A stretch of DNA of 64,000 bases from Caulobacter mirabilis (GCF_002749615.1 NZ_CP024201.1:4073001-4137000); one strand, 5' to 3'. Numbered from the stretch's first letter, positions 37,778-48,032 are shown. Notes: generated by a model from the sequence alone, not told the origin. Numbers and translations: made by a program.

Positions 37778-38356
37778 ATGACCACGCCGAACCGAGAGAT
37801 CGAGCTGAAGTTCCTGCTGGACGCGGCAGCGGCGCAGGCCGTGCTGGCCGCCCTGCCGCCCGGCGAGACGGTCGTGAAGGATCTGGTCGCGATCTACTAC
37901 GACACCGCCGACCATGCGCTGAGCCGGGCCGGCTTCGGCCTGCGGGTCCGCCGGTCCGCCGGGAAGCGCGTCCAGACCCTGAAGTCCGCCTTGGGCGAGG
38001 ACGGCGGCCGCGACGAATGGGACTGGCCGGTGACGACGGACGAACCCGACCTCGCCCTGCTGGCGACGACGCCGGCCCCGGTCAGTCCCGATACGGTCCT
38101 GACGCCGCAATTCACGGTCCGCAGCCGGCGCACCATCCGCCTCGTCCAGGAAGGCGGCGGTGCGATCGAGCTGGTCATCGACGACGCCGAAGTCTCCGCC
38201 GGAAACCGCCGGGACGCCTTCCTGGAACTCGAGCTCGAACTGATGTCCGGCGATCCAGCCGATCTGGCGCGCCTGGCCGAACGCCTGTCGAGGGTCGCCA
38301 CACTGACGCCCAGTTCGGTGACCAAGGCTGAGCGAGGATTTGCGCTTCTGCGATAG
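37778..38356 (+). CDS. CYTH-domain inorganic triphosphatase
   Basis: A 192-residue CYTH-family protein beginning MTTPNREIELKFLLDAAAAQ. The ExExK signature is E7-I-E9-L-K11, and the tunnel-forming strands include KDLVAIYYDTADHALSRAGFGLRVRRSAGKRVQTLKSAL and EWDWPVTTD. Family members hydrolyse tripolyphosphate or nucleoside triphosphates in the cytoplasm, with Mg. A C-terminal CHAD domain, often fused, is absent. The start is 37778; it is followed after 15 bases by the M61-like gene, so co-transcription is likely. Confidence 0.92.
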   Translation: MTTPNREIELKFLLDAAAAQAVLAALPPGETVVKDLVAIYYDTADHALSRAGFGLRVRRSAGKRVQTLKSALGEDGGRDEWDWPVTTDEPDLALLATTPAPVSPDTVLTPQFTVRSRRTIRLVQEGGGAIELVIDDAEVSAGNRRDAFLELELELMSGDPADLARLAERLSRVATLTPSSVTKAERGFALLR

Positions 38357-38371
38357 AGGTCGGGGGGCTTC

Positions 38372-40078
38372 GTGCGTCTGGCAGTCATGATCGCGGCGAT
38401 GGCCGCCCTGGGCGCGCTCGGCGCGGCCCGCCCGGCTCCGGTGGAATACAGCCTCGCTCCGGTGTTCGAGGGTGACGCCCTCAAGGCCGTGGCGGTCGAG
38501 GTCCGTTTCGTCGGCGAAGCGGATGGCGACACCCGCGTCCGGCTGCCGAATGACTGGGGCGGCGAGACGGAGCTCTACCGGCACCTGTCGCCGGTCGCGG
38601 CCGAAGGCGGCGAGGCGACGGTCGAGAGTCCGGGCGTCCTGCTGATCCGCCACGGGAAGCACGCCCGGATCACCCTGCGCTACCAGGTCGCCAACGGCTA
38701 TCCAGGCGACCCGCCGGCCGGCAATCCGTATCGTCCCGTCATCCGCCCTGCCTGGTTTCACCTGCTCGGCGAGGCCGTCTTCGCTGAGCCGGAGGACCGC
38801 TATCAGGCGCCGGCGCGCTTCCGCTGGCGGGACTGGCCGAAGGACTGGACGATCGCCTCGGATCTCGACCACGGCGGCGGACGCAGGCTGCAGGTCGGCG
38901 ACGTCCTGCAGAGCGTCAGCGTCGGCGGTCCCGACTTCAGGATCGTCACCCGTCCGATCGACGGCGGCAGCGTGCGCCTGGCCATGCGCGGCCAATGGGA
39001 CTTCACCCCCGACCGGTTCGCCGATCTGGTCTCCAGCGTGTTGGACGCCCAGCGCCGCTTCTGGGGCGACAAGAAAGGCCCCTACTTCGTCACCCTGATT
39101 CCGACCGACGGCGCTCTGACGCAGGTCTCGATCGGCGGCACGGGGCGCGGCGACGCCTTCGCCATGTTCGCGACCGCGAACGCCACGGACAGCGCCCTTC
39201 GCTATGTGATCGCGCACGAACACATCCACACCTGGGTTCCGCGCGCCCTTGGCCGCATGCCCAAGGAGGACGAGGCGGGCTCCTACTGGTTCAGCGAGGG
39301 CTTCACCGACTTCTACACCTACCGCACCCTGCTGCGGACCGGCGTCTGGAGCCTGGAAGACTTCGCCAGGTACGCCAACGAAAGTCTCCTGGCCTATGAG
39401 GTCTCGCCGGTCCGGGCAGAGCCCAACAGCCGCATCCTCAAGGATTTCTGGACCAACGCCCAGGTCGGCAAGCTGCCCTATCAGCGGGGCATGCTGCTGG
39501 CCTTCTACTGGGACGCCAAGATCCGGACGGCGACCAACGGCGCCAAGGACCTGGACGACGTCGTCTTCCTGATGCGCCGCTGGCGCGAGGCGGCCAAGAC
39601 CAGCGACGAGGTGGGTTACGTCAGAGAGGCTTTCGCCAAGGCGATGAACGAGGTCGCCGGGCTGGACGTCGCCCAGGATTACGCCCGCTACGTCGACGCC
39701 GGCGAGCCGGTCGTCCTCCCGGCCGACCTGTTCGGGACCTGCGCCCGGATCGCAAGCGAGAACCGGCGGGTCTTCGAGCGCGGATGGGATCCGGAGGCGA
39801 CCAGCAAGGCCGGGAACGTGGTCACCGGCCTGAAGACGGATAGCCCGGCCTACGCCGCCGGCCTGCGCGAGGGCATGAAGATCGTCCGTCGAGAGGCCGG
39901 CGTCGTCGGCGACGCCCGGATCGAGTACGCGGTCCGGATCAAGGAAGGCGACGGCGAGCGGGTCATCCGCTTCATGCCGGAGGGCAAGGGCAACTTCGCG
40001 GCGCGGGAGATCGTGATCGCCCCGAGCCTGGACGAGACCGCCCGCAAAGCCTGCGCCGCCCGGATCGGCGGCGCCTGA
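38372..40078 (+). CDS. M61-like exported zinc peptidase
   Basis: A 568-residue protein starting at a GTG, with signal [21 protein letters not shown]. The zinc site HEHIHTW has His282, Glu283 and His286, and the third ligand is Glu309 in [14 protein letters not shown], the M1/M61 (gluzincin) order. An N-terminal beta domain (about 25-200) precedes the catalytic region. A C-terminal segment [28 protein letters not shown] resembles a PDZ domain, as in M61 glycyl aminopeptidase. Likely a periplasmic aminopeptidase. It ends just before the palindrome ahead of ahcY. Confidence 0.88.
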   Translation: MRLAVMIAAMAALGALGAARPAPVEYSLAPVFEGDALKAVAVEVRFVGEADGDTRVRLPNDWGGETELYRHLSPVAAEGGEATVESPGVLLIRHGKHARITLRYQVANGYPGDPPAGNPYRPVIRPAWFHLLGEAVFAEPEDRYQAPARFRWRDWPKDWTIASDLDHGGGRRLQVGDVLQSVSVGGPDFRIVTRPIDGGSVRLAMRGQWDFTPDRFADLVSSVLDAQRRFWGDKKGPYFVTLIPTDGALTQVSIGGTGRGDAFAMFATANATDSALRYVIAHEHIHTWVPRALGRMPKEDEAGSYWFSEGFTDFYTYRTLLRTGVWSLEDFARYANESLLAYEVSPVRAEPNSRILKDFWTNAQVGKLPYQRGMLLAFYWDAKIRTATNGAKDLDDVVFLMRRWREAAKTSDEVGYVREAFAKAMNEVAGLDVAQDYARYVDAGEPVVLPADLFGTCARIASENRRVFERGWDPEATSKAGNVVTGLKTDSPAYAAGLREGMKIVRREAGVVGDARIEYAVRIKEGDGERVIRFMPEGKGNFAAREIVIAPSLDETARKACAARIGGA

Positions 40079-40084
40079 GCCGGA

Positions 40085-40130
40085 CGTCGCAACCCGGACA
40101 TAAGGATATCTTTATATCCGAGTTGCGACG
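40085..40130. promoter_or_regulatory. 46-bp near-perfect palindrome upstream of ahcY
   Basis: Two 23-base arms centred on GATATC (40105-40110) match at 20 of 23 pairs; the mismatches are 94/121, 99/116 and 104/111 (the last a G-T). Outer arms are CGTCGCAAC and GTTGCGACG; the inner part is CGGA-ATAA ... TTAT-TCCG around the centre. The right outer arm overlaps the proposed -35 of ahcY. The inner core resembles operators reported for ArsR-family regulators of SAH/methionine genes (SahR); this link is from memory, not tested. Confidence 0.75.
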
Positions 40131-40151
40131 GACGCGGCGTCCGGCTATAGA
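40123..40151 (+). promoter_or_regulatory. Probable ahcY promoter
   Basis: TTGCGA at 40123-40128 and TATAGA at 40146-40151 are 17 bases apart, a standard housekeeping spacing; the -10 lies in GGCTATAGAACC, close to the Caulobacter GCTANAWC form. The -35 sits within the right arm of the palindrome, so a bound protein there would block it. Confidence 0.55.
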
Positions 40152-40179
40152 ACCGGCCACACCGCAGAGGAGCTTCCGC

Positions 40180-41571
<1,392 letters not shown>

Positions 41572-41593
41572 TCTCCGGAAACGGACGATCGGG

Positions 41594-41626
41594 AAGGGCG
41601 GCGGCCGCAGGGTCGCCGCCCTTTTT
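41594..41626 (+). terminator. Intrinsic terminator after ahcY
   Basis: A 13-bp stem with one G-T pair (AAGGGCGGCGGCC with its complement at 41611-41623) around loop GCAG, followed by a T run at 41622-41626. It ends just before the stop of the convergent gene at 41629. Confidence 0.9.
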
Positions 41627-41628
41627 CG

Positions 41629-42071
41629 TCAGAAGGGCCGGCGATCGCTCGGCAGGCTGTCGCCCACGGCGCCGTCGCAGCTGGTCTCCTGGGCGTTGCA
41701 GACGCCCCGCGCCCAGCCCTGACGCCAGCCGCCGACCCTGCCGGACACCTCCAGACGGACCCATTCGCCGCGACACTCGTTCAGGCCGCGCCAGCGGAAC
41801 CGATGTTCCCGCCCGCCCACGAACCAGGTCTCCGCCGCCGTGGGTGAGGACGGATCGGGCCGCTCGAAAGCGCGCCCGGCTCGTCGCCGGCGAAGGCCCT
41901 TAGCACGGCGAGCGGCTGGAGCATGCGGCGGTCGCCGCGGGACACCCCAAACTCCAGCGCATTCAAGTCGGGAAGATAGAGCCCCGCCTTGTCCGTCTCG
42001 CCGCGCACCGCCGTGGCGGTCGCCGCCGCGGCCGCAGCGCCCGATAGGACCAGCCCCCGCCGCGTAATCAT
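41629..42071 (-). pseudogene. Frameshifted small exported protein, SH3-like
   Basis: Two pieces read in different frames. The N-terminal piece (from 42071) starts with a Tat-like signal MITRRGLVLSGAAAAAATATA and continues LYLPDLNALEFGVSRGDRRMLQPLAVLRAFAGDEPG. The C-terminal piece, in another frame, reads RAFERPDPSSPTAAETW then FVGGREHRFRWRGLNECRGEW and ends with the stop at 41629. Total length 443 bases is one short of a multiple of three, so a single-base deletion near 41855-41875 would restore one 147-residue protein. It is either a recent frameshift or a sequencing error. Trp/Cys content suggests a small SH3-type domain. Confidence 0.7.
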
Positions 42072-42176
42072 GGGGCGAGGCTGTCATCCCGCCGCGAGAC
42101 CGTCAACGTCGCGCCGGAACAGCCTCGCCGCCGCCCGCGTTCTCACGGGACCGCCGCGAGGTCCCCGCGAGGCGCC

Positions 42177-43298
42177 ATGCCCCCTCCCGACGACTACCTG
42201 ATCTTCGGCCCCGACGACGTCGACCTGAGCCGCTCGCCGCTGCGAGCGTCGCTGGGCGCCCCGACCTTCGTGCTCGGCGCCTTCAACCCCGGTTTCACGC
42301 GGCTGCCGTCCGGCAACCTGCTGCTGATGGTCCGGGTGGCCGAGGCCCTGGTCGAGCCGGTCTTCGACGACCACGTCCGCGCCATCCGCTGGACCCCGGC
42401 GGGCTATCGGCTGGAGCCGTTCCCCATCCCCCATGTCGAGCAGGACGACCCCCGCAAGTTCACCCTGAAGGGCGGGCCCAACCGCCTGCTGGCCCTGACC
42501 TCGCTGTCCTGGCTGCTGCCGGTGGAACTGGACCCGGACGGCCGAAAGGTCATCGCCGTCCACTATGACAAGGCCGTCGAGCCGGCGGCTCCGTACCAGG
42601 ACTACGGCGTCGAGGACGCCCGCATCAGCCGGGTCGATGACGCCTGGTACATGACCGTGTGTTCGGTCAGCGCCGAACGTCACGCCACCTGCCTGTACCT
42701 CTCGCGCAACGGCCTGGACTACGAGCTGCTGGGCCTCGTCCTCGACCATCAGAACAAGGACATGCTGCTGTTCGAAGGACGCGTCGCCGGGCGCTTCCTG
42801 GCCCTCACCCGGCCGCTGGGCGAGGCCTACTTCGCCTGGCCGCACGACAGCCTCTGGGCCGGCGGGCCGTCGATCAACCTGGCCCAGTCGCCGGACGCCC
42901 TGCACTGGAGGCCGGTCGAAGGCTTCGGCATCCGCGCCCGTAAAGATTCGACGTCGGCGAACAAGGTCGGCGGCGGAACGCCCCCGGTCCTGACGCCGCA
43001 TGGCTGGCTGATGCTCTACCATGGGGTGGAGACCCGCGGCGTGGCCGGCGTCTACCGCACCTTCTGGGCGCTGCTGCACCCGGACGATCCGACGCGCATC
43101 CTGCGGATCGAGGACGAGGCGCCGTTGCTGGAAGCCGCGCCGGACCTGACCATCCCCATCGCCGATCGGCTCTATCTCGACACCCCCGTGGCGTTCACGA
43201 CGGGCATCGTCGACGCCGGCGAGGACTGGCTGCTGGCCTCCGGCGAAGGCGACCTGGCCTGCCGTCTGACGCGCATTCCGAAATCTCGTTTCGCCTGA
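42177..43298 (+). CDS. GH130-like beta-mannoside glycosidase/phosphorylase
   Basis: A 373-residue five-bladed propeller enzyme of glycoside hydrolase family 130, which cleaves or phosphorolyses beta-mannosides. Family marks are GAFNPGFTRLPSGNLLLMVRVAE, the catalytic Asp region PYQDYGVEDARISRVDD, the phosphate or water loop LFEGRVAGRFLALTRP and TPPVLTPHGWLMLYHGVE. No sugar transporter or other glycosidase is nearby, and there is no signal peptide, so a cytoplasmic role on imported or internal mannosides is expected. Hydrolase versus phosphorylase cannot be decided by eye. Confidence 0.9.
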   Translation: MPPPDDYLIFGPDDVDLSRSPLRASLGAPTFVLGAFNPGFTRLPSGNLLLMVRVAEALVEPVFDDHVRAIRWTPAGYRLEPFPIPHVEQDDPRKFTLKGGPNRLLALTSLSWLLPVELDPDGRKVIAVHYDKAVEPAAPYQDYGVEDARISRVDDAWYMTVCSVSAERHATCLYLSRNGLDYELLGLVLDHQNKDMLLFEGRVAGRFLALTRPLGEAYFAWPHDSLWAGGPSINLAQSPDALHWRPVEGFGIRARKDSTSANKVGGGTPPVLTPHGWLMLYHGVETRGVAGVYRTFWALLHPDDPTRILRIEDEAPLLEAAPDLTIPIADRLYLDTPVAFTTGIVDAGEDWLLASGEGDLACRLTRIPKSRFA

Positions 43299-43348
43299 CG
43301 CGCTCAGAACCCTAGCGAAGCTCGCGGACCTCCGGTAATCCGCTTGCC

Positions 43349-44200
43349 ATGCCTTTGGCCCTCATCATGTCGAGCCACGTCGCAGGCAGCCGCGTCGGCG
43401 GCTCGGCGCAGGCGCTCGCGCTGTCGCAGTTCAAGATCGACCCCGTCGTCGTGCCGACGGTCCTGTACGGCCGCCATCCCGGATGGGGCGCGCCCGGCGG
43501 CGCCCAGGTGCCGGTCGAGGCCTTCGAGGGCATGCTCGATGGCATCGAGGCCAACGGCCTGTTCGGCCTGACCGACCTGGTCATCACCGGCTATTTCGCC
43601 ACCCCGGCCCAGGTGAAGGCCGCCACCCGGGCGATCGACGCCGTCCGCGCCGCCCCGCGCGGCGACGCCTTCAACCGCAAGCCGCTGATCGTCGTCGACC
43701 CGGTGATGGGCGACGCCGGCAAGGGGCTGTTCGTGCCGGCCGAGGTCGCCGACGCGATCCAGGAAGAACTGCTGCCCAAGGCCGACCTGATCACGCCGAA
43801 CAGCTGGGAGCTGCAGCGGATCACCGGGACCGACGCCCGCAGCCCCGACGCCGCCGTCCGCGCCGCCCGCCTGACCGGCAAGGCGGTGCTCGTCTCCTCC
43901 GTGATGCGCGGCGGCGAGATCGGCGTGGTCTACGCCGACAAGAAGGAAGCCTGGCTGGCCGCCCATCAGAAGGGCGAATTCACCCCGCCCAGCGGCACGG
44001 GCGACCTGCTGGCCGCCCTGTTCGCCGCCGCCCTGCTCGAAGGCCAGACGCCGTCCTACGGCCTGGCCCGGGCTGTCGGCGGCCTGTCGGAAACCATCAC
44101 CTCCGCCGCCATTTGGTCGGCGCCGGAGCTGCCGATCGTGGCCATGGGCGCGCGCATCAAGCAGGCCAGCCCCACCGTCCGCCTGGAGCGTCTGGCATGA
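43349..44200 (+). CDS. pdxY: Pyridoxal kinase
   Basis: Phosphorylates pyridoxal, and perhaps pyridoxine, to the PLP cofactor form. The 283 residues open with LALIMSSHVAGSRVGGSAQALAL, the substrate loop of the family. They include VIVVDPVMGDAGKGLFVP (usually VxDPVmGD) and SGTGDLLAALFAAALLEG, where the Asp is the general base of the anion-hole motif. Whether it is PdxY or PdxK type is uncertain; PdxY is the closer pattern. It overlaps the serine hydrolase that follows by 4 bases (ATGA). Confidence 0.9.
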   Translation: MPLALIMSSHVAGSRVGGSAQALALSQFKIDPVVVPTVLYGRHPGWGAPGGAQVPVEAFEGMLDGIEANGLFGLTDLVITGYFATPAQVKAATRAIDAVRAAPRGDAFNRKPLIVVDPVMGDAGKGLFVPAEVADAIQEELLPKADLITPNSWELQRITGTDARSPDAAVRAARLTGKAVLVSSVMRGGEIGVVYADKKEAWLAAHQKGEFTPPSGTGDLLAALFAAALLEGQTPSYGLARAVGGLSETITSAAIWSAPELPIVAMGARIKQASPTVRLERLA

Positions 44201-45327
44201 GCGTCGAGATCCACGGCCGCTGCGACCCGGGCTTCGAAGCCGTCCGCGACGCCTTCGCCGCCAACTTCGAGACCGGCCAGGAACTGGGCGCGCGGTTCGC
44301 CTTCTCCGTCGAGGGCGAGATCGTCGTCGACCTGTGGGCCGGCTGGGCCGATCGCAAGCAGACCCGGCCCTTCGACAAAAACACCCTGACCCTGATCTTC
44401 TCGACCACCAAGGCCGTGGCCGCGACCATGATCGCCCGGCTCGTGGAGCAGGGGAAACTCCGCTACGACCAGCCGGTCGCCGAGCTGTGGCCCACGTTCG
44501 CCGCCAACGGCAAGGGCGCCATCACCGTCGAGCAGGTGCTGTCCCACCAGGCCGGCCTGCCCGGCTTCGTCGAGCAGATCGACCCGACGCTTTGGTATGA
44601 TCCGGCCGCCATCTGCGAGCTGCTGGCGGCCAAGGCGCCGATGTGGACGCCCGGAACGGCCAGCGGCTACCACGCCCTGACCGTCGGCTACCTGGTCGGC
44701 GAGATCTATCGCCTCGCCGACGGCGGCCGCACGCTGGGGACGGCCTTGCGCGAGGACATCACGGGGCCCGCCGGTCTGGACCTGTGGATCGGCCTCCCGG
44801 ACGGCGAGCACGGCCGCGCCGCCGACCTCAAGCCGCCCAGCGCCCTGCCCGACTTCGGCGAGACCACCGACCCCAAGCGCGCCGCCTTCCTGTCGCCCTG
44901 GGCCGGTCCCAGCGGCCGCGCCGGCGCCGACTGGCGGCGGATCGAGGTGCCCTCGGCCAACGGCCACGCCACGGCCGAGGCGCTGGCCCGGTTCTTCGGC
45001 GCCCTGGCGACCGACGGCGACATCGGCGGCGTCCATGTCCTGGGCGCGGAGACGCTGGCCGAGGCGACGCGCGAACGGATCCGCAACCGCGACCTGGTGC
45101 TGCCTTACGACCTCAGCTGGGGGGCGGGCTATGTCCGCAATCCGCCCAATCTCTTCTACGGCCCGACCCAGACCAGCTTCGGCCACAGCGGCTGGGGCGG
45201 CAGCTGCGCCTTCGCCGACCCGGCCGCGCGCGTGGCCGGCGCCTATGTCATGAACAAGCAGGACGTCCACCTGCTCGGCGACCCGCGCAGCCGCCGGCTG
45301 ATCGACGCGGCCTACGCCAGCCTCTGA
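44197..45327 (+). CDS. Beta-lactamase-fold serine hydrolase (esterase EstB type)
   Basis: A 376-residue protein of the class C beta-lactamase fold. The SxxK motif is S69-T-T-K72 in LTLIFSTTKAVAATM; the Tyr motif is YHA in TASGYHALTVGYL; the third motif is HSG in SFGHSGWGGSCAF. Lacking a signal peptide and having the EstB-like ending, it is more likely a cytoplasmic family VIII carboxylesterase than an antibiotic-resistance enzyme. It is coupled to pyridoxal kinase by ATGA, and its stop overlaps the stop of the convergent TetR gene by 16 bases. Confidence 0.9.
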   Translation: MSVEIHGRCDPGFEAVRDAFAANFETGQELGARFAFSVEGEIVVDLWAGWADRKQTRPFDKNTLTLIFSTTKAVAATMIARLVEQGKLRYDQPVAELWPTFAANGKGAITVEQVLSHQAGLPGFVEQIDPTLWYDPAAICELLAAKAPMWTPGTASGYHALTVGYLVGEIYRLADGGRTLGTALREDITGPAGLDLWIGLPDGEHGRAADLKPPSALPDFGETTDPKRAAFLSPWAGPSGRAGADWRRIEVPSANGHATAEALARFFGALATDGDIGGVHVLGAETLAEATRERIRNRDLVLPYDLSWGAGYVRNPPNLFYGPTQTSFGHSGWGGSCAFADPAARVAGAYVMNKQDVHLLGDPRSRRLIDAAYASL

Positions 45328-45905
45328 CTCCCCGTCCTCAGACCGTCCATCAGGATGTCGATCAGGCGCAGCGCGCTGGTCTCCCAGTCCGGCCCCGCGG
45401 GGCTGTAGGCGAAGCCCACGACGGCGCGCAGCAGGTCCGTCGGATCGGCGTCGGCGCGGATCTCTCCCGCCGCGATCGCCCGTTCGGTCAGAAGCGCCAT
45501 CGCGCCGGTGATGTGCTTGCCTGACGCGGCGTAGAGGTCCGACGGGCCGCCGACCATCGCGCTCAAGGCCGGGGCGATGAGCTTCTTGGCCGCGATGTAG
45601 TCGATGAAGACCCGCATCCATTGGTGCAGGGCGTCGCCCGGCGGCAGCGTGTCGGACAGACGCGTCGCCGCCTGGGCCAGCTGTTCGACCTCGCGCCGGT
45701 AGACCGCCTCGACGACCGCGTCACGGGTCGGGAAGTGGCGATAGAGGGTGCCGATCCCAACGCCGGCGCGGCGCGCGATCTCCTCCAGGCTGACCTCGGG
45801 GCCCGTCTCGGCGAAGCCGGCCTTCGCGGCCTCCACCAGCCGCTCCCGGTTCCGTTGTCCATCCGCCCTCGGCTTGCGGGTCGGCGACTTGCCTTCGGCG
45901 TTCAC
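45312..45905 (-). CDS. TetR-family transcriptional repressor
   Basis: A 197-residue regulator when started at the GTG at 45905, which has AAGGGG eight bases upstream; an ATG at 45950 is in frame but would place the first operator inside the gene. The helix-turn-helix is EEIARRAGVGIGTLYRHFPTRDAVVEAVYRR (about 45-75). The C-terminal domain (80-197) is helical ligand-binding. Divergent from a short-chain dehydrogenase, with two CGGAG/CTCCG palindromes between. Most likely represses itself and that gene. Ligand unknown. Confidence 0.92.
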   Translation of the reverse strand: MNAEGKSPTRKPRADGQRNRERLVEAAKAGFAETGPEVSLEEIARRAGVGIGTLYRHFPTRDAVVEAVYRREVEQLAQAATRLSDTLPPGDALHQWMRVFIDYIAAKKLIAPALSAMVGGPSDLYAASGKHITGAMALLTERAIAAGEIRADADPTDLLRAVVGFAYSPAGPDWETSALRLIDILMDGLRTGSQRLA

Positions 45906-45925
45906 GATGACTTGCCCCTTGATAA

Positions 45926-45967
45926 ACGGAGTAACCCTCCGTATATGCAATTCGGAGACACCCTCCG
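45926..45967. promoter_or_regulatory. Two TetR-type operator palindromes
   Basis: Palindrome 1 is ACGGAG-TAACC-CTCCGT (45926-45942); palindrome 2 is CGGAG-ACACC-CTCCG (45953-45967). Centres are about 26 bases apart, roughly two and a half turns. Both share CGGAG-N5-CTCCG with CC before the right arm. They sit in the shared promoter of the TetR gene and the SDR gene. Confidence 0.75.
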
Positions 45968-46062
45968 CTTATACCTTCGATCCGATCAAAGCAACGCCGA
46001 GCCGCTTCGCCCTCCCCGCGAAGCCGCGCCCTCGCGCCTGAAACCTTCTCATGGAGACGATC

Positions 46063-47022
46063 ATGTCCGGACCCTTTGGAGCCGCTTCCACCACCGACGA
46101 TGTGCTGGCGGGCGTCGACCTCGCCGGCAAGCGCATTCTGGTCACCGGCGTCTCGGCCGGCCTCGGCGTGGAGACGGCGCGCGTCCTGGCCGCGCACGGC
46201 GCGCAGGTCGTCGGCGCCGCTCGCGACCTGGCCAAGGCCCGCGCGGCCACCGAGCAGGTCCGCGCCGAGGCCGCGAACGGCGGCGGCCTGGAGCTGATCG
46301 AGCTGGACCTCGCCTCGCTGGCCAGCGTCCGCGCCTGCGCCGACGCCCTGGTCGCCGACGGCCGGCCCTTCGACCTCGTGATCGCCAACGCCGGCGTCAT
46401 GGCCTGCCCGTTCGGCAAGACCGCCGACGGCTTCGAGACCCAGTTCGGCACCAACCACCTGGGCCACTTCGTGTTCGTGAACCGGATCGCCTCGCTGATG
46501 GGTCCGGGCTCGCGGCTGGTCAACCTCGCCTCGTCCGGCCACCGCTTCTCGGACGTGAACCTGGAAGACCCGAACTTCGAGACCACGGAGTACACCGAGT
46601 TCGGCGCCTACGGCCGCAGCAAGACCGCCAACATCCTGTTCGCCGTCGAGTTCGACCGCCGCCACAAGGCGCGCGGCGTCCGGGCCGTGGCCGTCCATCC
46701 CGGCGGCATCCAGACCGAGCTCGGACGGCACCTGTCGCCCGCCGTGCTGGAAGGCCTGATCGCCTCGATCAACGCCGGCCAGCCGGCCGACGCCCCCGCC
46801 TTCAGCTGGAAGACCGTCCCGCAGGGCGCGGCGACCTCGGTCTGGGCCGGAGTCGTCGCCGACGCCGAAGCGGTCGGCGGCCTCTACTGCGAGGACTGCC
46901 ACATCGCCGAGGCCGCCGACGGCCCCGACGTCCGCCGGGGCGTGCGCGCTTACGCCCTCGACGCGGACAACGCCAAGGCGCTGTGGGCCAAGAGCGAGGA
47001 AATGGTCGGCGAACGCTTCTGA
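46063..47022 (+). CDS. Short-chain dehydrogenase (retinol-dehydrogenase-like)
   Basis: A 319-residue SDR. The cofactor site is VTGVSAGLG (27-35), NAG is in DLVIANAGVM, and the active-site Tyr/Lys is in AYGRSKTANILFAVEF, with Ser in LASSGHR. The layout with FGTNHLGHFVFVNRIASLM is that of the retinol dehydrogenase/oxidoreductase branch. The start at 46063 has GGAG six bases upstream; an ATG at 46051 is in frame. The expression is likely controlled by the divergent TetR. Substrate probably a hydrophobic ketone or aldehyde, by family only. Confidence 0.9.
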   Translation: MSGPFGAASTTDDVLAGVDLAGKRILVTGVSAGLGVETARVLAAHGAQVVGAARDLAKARAATEQVRAEAANGGGLELIELDLASLASVRACADALVADGRPFDLVIANAGVMACPFGKTADGFETQFGTNHLGHFVFVNRIASLMGPGSRLVNLASSGHRFSDVNLEDPNFETTEYTEFGAYGRSKTANILFAVEFDRRHKARGVRAVAVHPGGIQTELGRHLSPAVLEGLIASINAGQPADAPAFSWKTVPQGAATSVWAGVVADAEAVGGLYCEDCHIAEAADGPDVRRGVRAYALDADNAKALWAKSEEMVGERF

Positions 47023-47048
47023 GCCGGCCCGAGGACGGTCGTCGCGCC

Positions 47049-47951
47049 CTAGGCCGCGACGGCCGCCCGCCGCGTCCGTCGCCAGGCCCCGAAGGCGAAC
47101 ACGCCCGCGCCGATCCAGATGAAGGCGAAGGCCACGGCCTTCAGCGCCGTGAAGGCCTCGCCGGACCAGACCCCGACGAGGAACTGCAGCGTCGGGGCGA
47201 TGAACTGCAGGAAGCCCAGCCAGACCAGCGGCATCCGCCGGGCGGCCCAGGCGAACAGGGCCAGGGGCGCGACGGTCAGCGGCCCCGCGACCAGCAGCAG
47301 CAGGGTGGTCGACCCGTCCTGTCCGAAGTGGCCCAGCCCTTCGTTCTGCAGCCATATGACATAGACCAAGGCCGGCAGGGTCAGCACCGCCGCCTCGACG
47401 AACAGGCCGGTCTGGGCGTCGGCCGCGACGAGCTTCCGGATCAGGCCGTAGGCGCAGAAGGTCAGGGCCAGGCCGATCGACAGCAACGGCGGATGCCCCA
47501 CCGCCACCGTCTGCACCGCCACCCCGACCGCGGCCAGGCCGATGGCGACGAAGCCGAAGCGGTCGATCCGCTCCCGGAAGAACAGCGCCCCCGCCGCCAT
47601 GTTCATCAGCGGGTTGATATAGTAGCCGAGGCTGGCCTCCAGCGTCCGGCCGCTGTTCACCGCGATCACGTAGATCAGCCAGTTGGCGCCGATCAGCAGG
47701 GCCGACAGCAGCAGCAGGCCCATGGTCTTGGGATTCCGCACCACCTGGCGAAGCTCCGGGAGCTTGCGGGCGACCACCACCAGCAGCGCCGCCCAGATCA
47801 CGGCCCAGACCGCTCGCTGGGCGGTGATCTCCATTGGCCCCACGCCGGCGTGCTTCAGCGCATACATCCACAGCGGCAGCATGCCCCAGAGGGTGTAGCA
47901 GGCGGCGCCCGCGATCACGGCGGCGCGGCTCTCGTCCTTCACCTCGGTCAT
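47049..47951 (-). CDS. rarD: RarD-type EamA transporter
   Basis: A 300-residue inner-membrane protein with ten predicted helices, two EamA halves (the first from about 10 to 140, the second from about 150 to 290). The start ESRAAVIAGAACYTLWGMLPLWMYALKHAGVGPMEITAQRAVWAV and GYYINPLMNMAAGALFFRERIDRFG are the RarD pattern; relatives affect chloramphenicol sensitivity but the native substrate is unsure. It is co-directional with asd but separated from it by a terminator-like hairpin. Confidence 0.93.
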   Translation of the reverse strand: MTEVKDESRAAVIAGAACYTLWGMLPLWMYALKHAGVGPMEITAQRAVWAVIWAALLVVVARKLPELRQVVRNPKTMGLLLLSALLIGANWLIYVIAVNSGRTLEASLGYYINPLMNMAAGALFFRERIDRFGFVAIGLAAVGVAVQTVAVGHPPLLSIGLALTFCAYGLIRKLVAADAQTGLFVEAAVLTLPALVYVIWLQNEGLGHFGQDGSTTLLLLVAGPLTVAPLALFAWAARRMPLVWLGFLQFIAPTLQFLVGVWSGEAFTALKAVAFAFIWIGAGVFAFGAWRRTRRAAVAA

Positions 47952-47964
47952 CGAGGTTCACTCC

Positions 47965-47998
47965 AAACGGAAAGGGCCCGGAACTAGGTCCCGGGCCC
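47965..47998 (-). terminator. Terminator between asd and rarD
   Basis: Perfect 8-bp stem GGGCCCGG / CCGGGCCC (47974-47981 with 47991-47998), 9-base loop, followed on the minus strand by TTTCCGTTT. A second smaller hairpin ACCCGC/GCGGGT lies at 48009-48025. Together they likely end the asd message. Confidence 0.8.
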
Positions 47999-48032
47999 CC
48001 AATCTTCCACCCGCTTCTTGCGGGTTCGACGG

